From: Smithella sp.
GTDB taxonomy: Bacteria; Desulfobacterota; Syntrophia; Syntrophales; Smithellaceae
DNA: 28,502 bases
Direction of reading: 5' to 3'
NCBI GenBank assembly: GCA_012797505.1
Contig: JAAZOZ010000222.1
Coordinates: 1 to 28,502, forward strand
Part shown: piece after piece, positions 24,301 to 28,502 of the stretch
Position numbering within the stretch: position 1 is the stretch's first letter
How the letters are laid out: every line of letters starts with the position of its first letter
Notes under the pieces: generated by a model
What the model was told of the DNA's origin: nothing
Database searches by the model: none
Seen by the model: the letters and a program-made list of their open reading frames with translations, nothing else
Program-made: the position numbers and the translations under genes

Positions 24301-25424
24301 GGCTTCGACTCTCTTTTAAGGGAATCGGAAAAAATATAAAGCTTGTCGCCGGGGGAAATCTTTCTGCCGCCGACGTTGTTCCAGATCGTCAGGGCTCTAT
24401 AAGGTACGTTGAATTGTTTGGCGATGCCCGTCAGCGTATCCCCCTTTTTCACGACATAAACGGAATCGTTTTTCAGAGCGATCCAGTCCGCCAGCAATTT
24501 CTCATAACGCTCATGAAAGCCTGCCGCCTGTCCCGCGGGAATATGAATCGAATAGGTTCCGGCGGGCAGGGAATAATATTTGATCTGCGGGTTGAGGTCC
24601 TTGATGATTTTAAAATACGTGTTGGCCGCCCCTGCGATGATGTGGAGGGGTACGGGCTCCGGGGCTTTGATCTCAACCGTCTCGCTGTGCCGGGGAGCGT
24701 AGAGGTCCGATTTGGAAAGCGAATACCCGAATCGTTCCGGATTGGACATGATGATTTTTGCCGCAAGGATCCGGAAGACATACCGCTGCGTTTCCTGATT
24801 CAGGTAAAGCTGATAGTAGTTGTTGACTTTCTGAATCAGCATCTCTGATTTCAGACCGTCTTCCCCCATGTTGTAGGCCGCCGCCGCGAGCGTCCAGGAT
24901 CCAAAAAGATCATGGAGGTCTTTGAGATAGGTAACGGCCGCCTGCGTGGCCCTGTGAACGTTTCTTCTTTCATCGATGTCGCCGCTGATTTCCAGACCGT
25001 ATTTTTTCCCCGTGCCTTCGATGAACTGCCAGTATCCCGCAGCGCCTTTGTTGGAGAAGGCCAGCGGCCGGAGGGAGCTTTCCGCGATAGTGATATATTT
25101 CAGATCATCGGGGAGCGACTGCGCCTTCAGAACTTTTTCGACGTCGGGGAAATAGCGGTTGGCGCGCTTCAGCCAGAGGATGATGTCGTCGCTGTTGTCC
25201 AGAGACACCAGCAGTTCGCGCTCCAGGCGTTCGCGGACATCGGGATCGTCCAGCGGCACCGGTTCACCGCAAAAATCCAGCGGTTCATTGATCCGGATGG
25301 CTTCCAGAATGGCCTGCCCGGCGGAGGGCGGCGCCTTGGTTTGAGCATAACTTGCCGACACGCCAATTACGCTGATCAAAAGCAAGGCGCTTAAAAGAAA
25401 CCGTGCGTAAGACCGTATCTTCAA
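24297..25424 (-). CDS. MltD-like membrane-bound lytic transglycosylase with LysM
   Basis: The 375-aa exported enzyme cleaves peptidoglycan glycan strands. It has a signal peptide (FLLSALLLISVIGVSASYA) and an SLT domain with catalytic Glu115 in ITIAESSLRP, then GAAGYWQFIEGTGKKYGL, RNVHRATQAA and AAAYNMGEDG. One C-terminal LysM (about 327-370, YVVKKGDTLTGIAKQFNVP) binds murein. The start is TTG, supported by GGGAG 8 nt upstream and by the signal peptide directly after it. E. coli MltD has two LysM repeats; this has one. It overlaps ridA by 4 nt and follows the small exported protein by 33 nt. Confidence 0.93.
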   Translation of the reverse strand: MKIRSYARFLLSALLLISVIGVSASYAQTKAPPSAGQAILEAIRINEPLDFCGEPVPLDDPDVRERLERELLVSLDNSDDIILWLKRANRYFPDVEKVLKAQSLPDDLKYITIAESSLRPLAFSNKGAAGYWQFIEGTGKKYGLEISGDIDERRNVHRATQAAVTYLKDLHDLFGSWTLAAAAYNMGEDGLKSEMLIQKVNNYYQLYLNQETQRYVFRILAAKIIMSNPERFGYSLSKSDLYAPRHSETVEIKAPEPVPLHIIAGAANTYFKIIKDLNPQIKYYSLPAGTYSIHIPAGQAAGFHERYEKLLADWIALKNDSVYVVKKGDTLTGIAKQFNVPYRALTIWNNVGGRKISPGDKLYIFSDSLKRESKP

Positions 25425-25457
25425 AACAAATTCTCCCTGGAATAGAGTTTTCCCGGA

Positions 25458-25808
25458 TTACTTTTTTTCGGGTGTGGTGGTCAGTTTCGGATTCGCCATA
25501 TTGTCGCGGATCTCCTTCCATTCCGAAGAAGCTCCTTTCTTGACCTTCTTGGCTTTCTGGAGAGCCTCTTTTTTTGCTTTTTTCACGTCTTTGGGAAACT
25601 CTTCCTTCATTTCTTTGGCGTCCCGTATAACGGCGTCCTTGCTTTCCTTATAAATTTTTACCGTTCCCTGCTTGACCTCTTGGGCCGTTTCCGTAACCGG
25701 TTTCGTGACGCTTTTGCCGGATGACGAAGATTCTCCCGCGACGGACATGCCGCTGCTGAAGCAAAAAATAAAGCAGACGGCAAACAAAAAGATGGCAACT
25801 TTTTTCAT
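25458..25808 (-). CDS. Small exported Lys-rich helical protein of unknown function
   Basis: I do not recognise a family for this 116-aa protein. It has a clear signal peptide (MKKVAIFLFAVCFIFCFSSG, cleavage near SVA-GE). A Ser/Thr-rich linker follows, then a highly charged, Lys- and Glu-rich stretch from about 41 to 100 with frequent KxxK/ExxK spacing that should form an amphipathic helix or coiled coil. The tail is disordered-looking (TTTPEKK). AAAGGAG precedes the ATG. It lies 25 nt after the EutBC fusion and 33 nt before mltD, so it is part of that operon. A periplasmic role near membrane or murein is inferred from the signal peptide and neighbours only. Confidence 0.85.
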   Translation of the reverse strand: MKKVAIFLFAVCFIFCFSSGMSVAGESSSSGKSVTKPVTETAQEVKQGTVKIYKESKDAVIRDAKEMKEEFPKDVKKAKKEALQKAKKVKKGASSEWKEIRDNMANPKLTTTPEKK

Positions 25809-25833
25809 TTTATTTTCTCCTTTAAAAAATAGT

Positions 25834-28113
25834 TTATTCTTTCCAAAGATCGTCGAGTATTTTTACCGTTTCTCCGGCGGCAAGATCAGGGTGGAGGGCC
25901 GTGTCCGCCACGCCGGAGACCACCCGGGTGATGTTGTGGTCGATGCCGGTCTTGGTCCAGACGGCAGCGGCCGGCGCCGTGATATACGCGGAAAACGTGT
26001 GATGCATGGTGCCGGGGCGCTCGCCGATGATGTGAACAATGGCTTTGTGCCCGGGAGCATCCGGCGCGTTCCCGAACAGGACTTCTCCGATGCGATACCC
26101 CGCCCGCACGCGTCCGCCGCGAAGCACCAGGAGTTCAGGGGCGACCGTCAGGTGTTTTTCCCTCAGGCCCTTTTCTAGATGCGACAGATACGGGGCCAGA
26201 TGTCCCGGGTCCATGATGGCATGGGCGTTGAGGCCGTCCGACACGATGATTTGCACCTGAACGGCGTCGCCTCTTTTGACCTTCAACTTATGCAGGCTCC
26301 GCAGGGACGGCTCATCCAGCTCTTCTCCCGTCTGCGGATGCAGGATGTAATCCGTTCTGTCCTTTGAACGGCTTTGCAGTAAAACGCCATTTGGCAGGGT
26401 TGCGATGAAAGACGGCTCCAGTTCCACCCAGATGCATTTTTTGGAATCCGCGTACAGCGCGCGGATTTCCCGGTCCAGTTTCGCTTCCATCTTCCAGGGC
26501 CGGCCGTTAAAGCCTTCCGCCAGATAGACGCCGCGTTGGCGGACTTCCCGCATTTTTTTTCGGCCTTCCTGAAAAATGTCCGCGCGGGAGCGCCGGTCTC
26601 CTTTTGCCCGCCGGTATGCGTACCAGACCCAAAGGGGCTGACCGAAACGGGAAGTGGGATTTCCCGCTGCGTCGATGACTCCCAGCTTCTGAAAGAAACG
26701 CCACATATCGTCGTTGACTTTGTATCCGAATTGTTTGCGCAGGCGCACATGGTCCTGAAAGGCGGTGGTCAGATAGCCCAGCATCGGATCGTTTTTGGTC
26801 GGCAGCGCCATGAGGTAGGCCGGATTGGCGGGCATGATCCGGTCCTGGCACCAGTCCAGATCGTCAAGAGAAACATCCATGTGCAGTGTGGAGCAGATGT
26901 CCAGCCCGATGGTGAGGCCGTGCAGCTTGCCCATGACAATGTCTTCCAGGCAGCAGCGCACAAGCTGTTCGCGGGTGCGAAAAACTTCCGGGCCGATAAA
27001 CCCGGCCACGTCGTTGACATGAACCCATTGCGCCGGGGTGCGTCCCGCCTTTTGCTGGGCTTCGGCAACCTTTTTTTTGAGCAGCCGGGCGAAGCCGTAT
27101 TTGCGCGATTCGTGAATGACCATGTCGGTGCCCTGACCGCTGCCGTTGGTGAAGTCGGCGCCCTGTCCGGTTTCAAAATAAAATCCGTACAGGCCTGTTC
27201 TCTGCGATGCGTAGGCCAGCATCTTCTCCAGCGAAATGTCGAACGTGGCGTTGGCTTTGTCGCTGCCCGCCAGACTTTGAAACCACACGCCGGTTGTACC
27301 CGGCTGTCTTTTTTCCACTTCCGCCTGAATGTCAATGTGCGCCAGAACGCTGTGCGGGAGAATGTCTTCGAGCCCGAAGGTGCGGCGGATATCGGCAAGC
27401 GCCGTCTCCAGGGCGGCAACGGATTCCGGAAGACTGCTGACCGGGTTGGTTCCGAGGACCACATCGCCGGTCGCATACGACCAGCCGGAAAAGATCTGCC
27501 AGATTACATCATCCGGGTGATCGGTGGGCGAATTGGGCTGAATGCGGGCGCCCATGTAGCCTCTGGCGCCGATCCTGGTTCCGGCCAGCGGGTTGAAGAT
27601 TTTCCGTCCCACGGCAGAAAGATCTTCATCGGACATGAGCTTCACGACGCAGCCGATCGCGTCGCTGCACAGGCCGTCGAGGATGGGATGAATATCGGAC
27701 TCGGGCGACGCGAGCAGAAACGCCTTCAACTGGCCCAGGGTCATGGGACTGCTTTTCCGGACGGCGTCGGGGGAAAGATTTTGGACCAGGCTGGCGTACA
27801 GGTTGTCCTCAAATAAAGGATGCTTCAAAATATCCCCGAGCTTCGTATTGGACAGAAGCCGGCGCGCATTGGCCCGGGCGGTTTCGTCGGCAGCGGCCAC
27901 GCCCAGAATCTGATCACCCTCCTTGAAAGCATTGGCGGCGCCGATGATCTGCCGGTAGGTGACGCGGTTAAACCCGCCTGCCGTGCGGTTCATGAAAGAA
28001 AAAAGATCTTCGTTGGGATCCGAGGTCTGAAGGCTCGCCTGCAAATGCGGCGGAAGCAAGGCCGCGCCGGCCAGAGAACCGGCCAGGGCGCAACAAAATT
28101 CCCTTCTGCTCAT
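25834..28113 (-). CDS. Tat-signal-bearing EutB-EutC fusion (ethanolamine ammonia-lyase)
   Basis: Ethanolamine ammonia-lyase uses adenosylcobalamin to convert ethanolamine to acetaldehyde and ammonia; large and small subunits are normally separate. Here one 759-aa chain carries both. Residues about 34-480 match EutB, with the residues I equate to the E. coli active site present: Arg190 and Gln192 (ARIQPN), Asn223 (GTNPV), Phe278, Glu314 (YFETGQG), Phe372 (GFIGPE), Asp405 and Met435. After a linker, residues about 615-759 match EutC (VQVQIIVSDGL, IIGERPG), but the usual CISNI segment reads HNITR. The N-terminus MSRREFCCALAGSLAGAALL is a Tat-type signal, with possible cleavage after LQA. The ATG at 28113 follows GGAAAGGAGAGG; an in-frame ATG at 28152 lacks a ribosome site. 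No eutA, eutH or microcompartment genes are visible. Confidence 0.9.
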   Translation of the reverse strand: MSRREFCCALAGSLAGAALLPPHLQASLQTSDPNEDLFSFMNRTAGGFNRVTYRQIIGAANAFKEGDQILGVAAADETARANARRLLSNTKLGDILKHPLFEDNLYASLVQNLSPDAVRKSSPMTLGQLKAFLLASPESDIHPILDGLCSDAIGCVVKLMSDEDLSAVGRKIFNPLAGTRIGARGYMGARIQPNSPTDHPDDVIWQIFSGWSYATGDVVLGTNPVSSLPESVAALETALADIRRTFGLEDILPHSVLAHIDIQAEVEKRQPGTTGVWFQSLAGSDKANATFDISLEKMLAYASQRTGLYGFYFETGQGADFTNGSGQGTDMVIHESRKYGFARLLKKKVAEAQQKAGRTPAQWVHVNDVAGFIGPEVFRTREQLVRCCLEDIVMGKLHGLTIGLDICSTLHMDVSLDDLDWCQDRIMPANPAYLMALPTKNDPMLGYLTTAFQDHVRLRKQFGYKVNDDMWRFFQKLGVIDAAGNPTSRFGQPLWVWYAYRRAKGDRRSRADIFQEGRKKMREVRQRGVYLAEGFNGRPWKMEAKLDREIRALYADSKKCIWVELEPSFIATLPNGVLLQSRSKDRTDYILHPQTGEELDEPSLRSLHKLKVKRGDAVQVQIIVSDGLNAHAIMDPGHLAPYLSHLEKGLREKHLTVAPELLVLRGGRVRAGYRIGEVLFGNAPDAPGHKAIVHIIGERPGTMHHTFSAYITAPAAAVWTKTGIDHNITRVVSGVADTALHPDLAAGETVKILDDLWKE

Positions 28114-28227
28114 GCGCCCGCCTCTCCTTTCCGTGATAGGACTGATCTTCATTATCCGAGCCTGATGGATGGACCGCTTTCCTGCAAGAATTTTCGTTGG
28201 TCAATGACTAATACTTTTTTACGCTTC

Positions 28228-28244
28228 GTTCAAGTCTGTTGAAC
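28228..28244. promoter_or_regulatory. Perfect 17-bp palindrome, candidate operator
   Basis: GTTCAA (28228-28233), a 5-nt centre and TTGAAC (28239-28244) form a perfect inverted repeat about 115 nt upstream of the EutBC start. The size and symmetry suit a dimeric repressor or activator, but no regulator gene is adjacent in the window. Confidence 0.4.
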
Positions 28245-28331
28245 ATTTCATCGAAAGAAAAACGCCGGAAAGGTTGGTTTGCGCAGGGTTAACCTCGCAG
28301 GTCTTTTACGATATGCTTAATAATATCATTG

Positions 28332-28340
28332 TGTTATAAA
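28332..28340 (+). promoter_or_regulatory. Extended -10 promoter element for the right-edge gene
   Basis: TGTTATAAA (TG-N-TATAAA) lies about 92 nt upstream of the last gene. No good -35 box is at normal spacing, as is common with extended -10 promoters. The surrounding GTGTTATAAAAT is identical to that at the ispG promoter. Confidence 0.4.
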
Positions 28341-28431
28341 ATATCGCCTCCTGGTCTGCATTTTTGGCACGGGTTTTTCATTAGGAATAAGGCGAAAGAA
28401 ACAAAAAAACCCTTGAAGGAGGAAACAGATC

Positions 28432-28502
28432 ATGAAGAAGACCTTAGGAACAATCGTAGCGGCGGCGGCAGTGGTTCTTTTGACGGCAACGTTTGGATTT
28501 GC
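28432..28502 (+). CDS. Exported protein, signal peptide only (truncated by window end)
   Basis: The ATG at 28432 follows AAGGAGG by 8 nt. The 23 complete codons read MKKTLGTIVAAAAVVLLTATFGF, cut by the window edge. This is a typical Sec signal peptide: two lysines followed by a hydrophobic core. The mature protein is outside the window, so no function can be assigned. It is transcribed away from the EutBC operon. Confidence 0.8.
   Translation, partial: MKKTLGTIVAAAAVVLLTATFGF

Larger units (their letters stand above)
28114..28431. other. Divergent intergenic region between the EutBC operon and the right-edge gene
   Basis: This 318-nt AT-rich spacer holds no convincing gene. It contains the GTTCAA-N5-TTGAAC palindrome at 28228-28244 and an extended -10 at 28332-28340 pointing right. 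A strong ribosome site for the right-edge gene is at 28417-28423. I found no clear -35/-10 pair for the EutBC operon, and no B12-box-like riboswitch element. Confidence 0.7.

Noticed and set aside
28114..28300. Cobalamin riboswitch upstream of the B12-dependent EutBC fusion
   Set aside because: I looked for the conserved B12 box and its paired stems on the minus strand and did not see them; the spacer is also short for the full element.
28365..28380. Sigma-54-like promoter TGGCACG-N4-TTTCA before the right-edge gene
   Set aside because: The -24 element is good, but the -12 element lacks the essential GC, and an extended -10 sigma-70 element lies close upstream.

Overview
The window looks like chromosomal DNA of an anaerobic Desulfobacterota (deltaproteobacterium), perhaps near Syntrophus/Smithella. 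This is inferred from the block cmk-rpsA-sppA-ihf, the ferredoxin-dependent thiol chemistry and the general protein style; no rRNA or marker comparison was possible. Most of it is compact housekeeping sequence with short or overlapping gene junctions.

Layout. Positions 1-4451 are read on the minus strand: the 5' end of a hemW-like radical SAM gene, a ~170-bp imperfect palindrome, lepA, a terminator hairpin, adk, and a secreted M48 metalloprotease with TPRs. Positions 4558-9090 are on the plus strand: cmk, rpsA, sppA, an IHF/HU gene and a crotonase-family gene. Positions 9166-10111 are on the minus strand: a 94-aa Cys-rich protein carrying only sigma-70 region 4, a ferredoxin-thioredoxin reductase catalytic subunit and a glutaredoxin. 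Positions 10262-22753 are on the plus strand: psd-pssA (phosphatidylethanolamine synthesis), rsmD-coaD, an aspartate aminotransferase, a PurF-like protein without the glutaminase cysteine, a terminator, then ispG-proS-rel from a new promoter, then amidase-rph-rdgB-tRNA-Pro(UGG) from another promoter ending at a strong terminator.

Positions 22848-28113 form an accessory-looking minus-strand operon, in transcription order: a Tat-signal-bearing EutB-EutC fusion (ethanolamine ammonia-lyase), a small exported Lys-rich helical protein, a MltD-like lytic transglycosylase with LysM, a RidA family deaminase, and an iron-sulfur-flavoprotein-like protein fused to an SCP2 domain. All junctions are 33 nt or shorter, or overlap. 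The first three products carry export signals. The window ends in the signal peptide of a divergently transcribed secreted protein.

The observations most worth following are the apparently exported, fused B12-dependent ethanolamine ammonia-lyase and its operon; the PurF homologue that keeps its PRPP motif and four candidate [4Fe-4S] cysteines but has lost glutaminase residues; the stand-alone Cys-rich sigma region 4 protein; and the long palindromic element between hemW and lepA. No CRISPR array, insertion sequence, phage gene or rRNA was seen.
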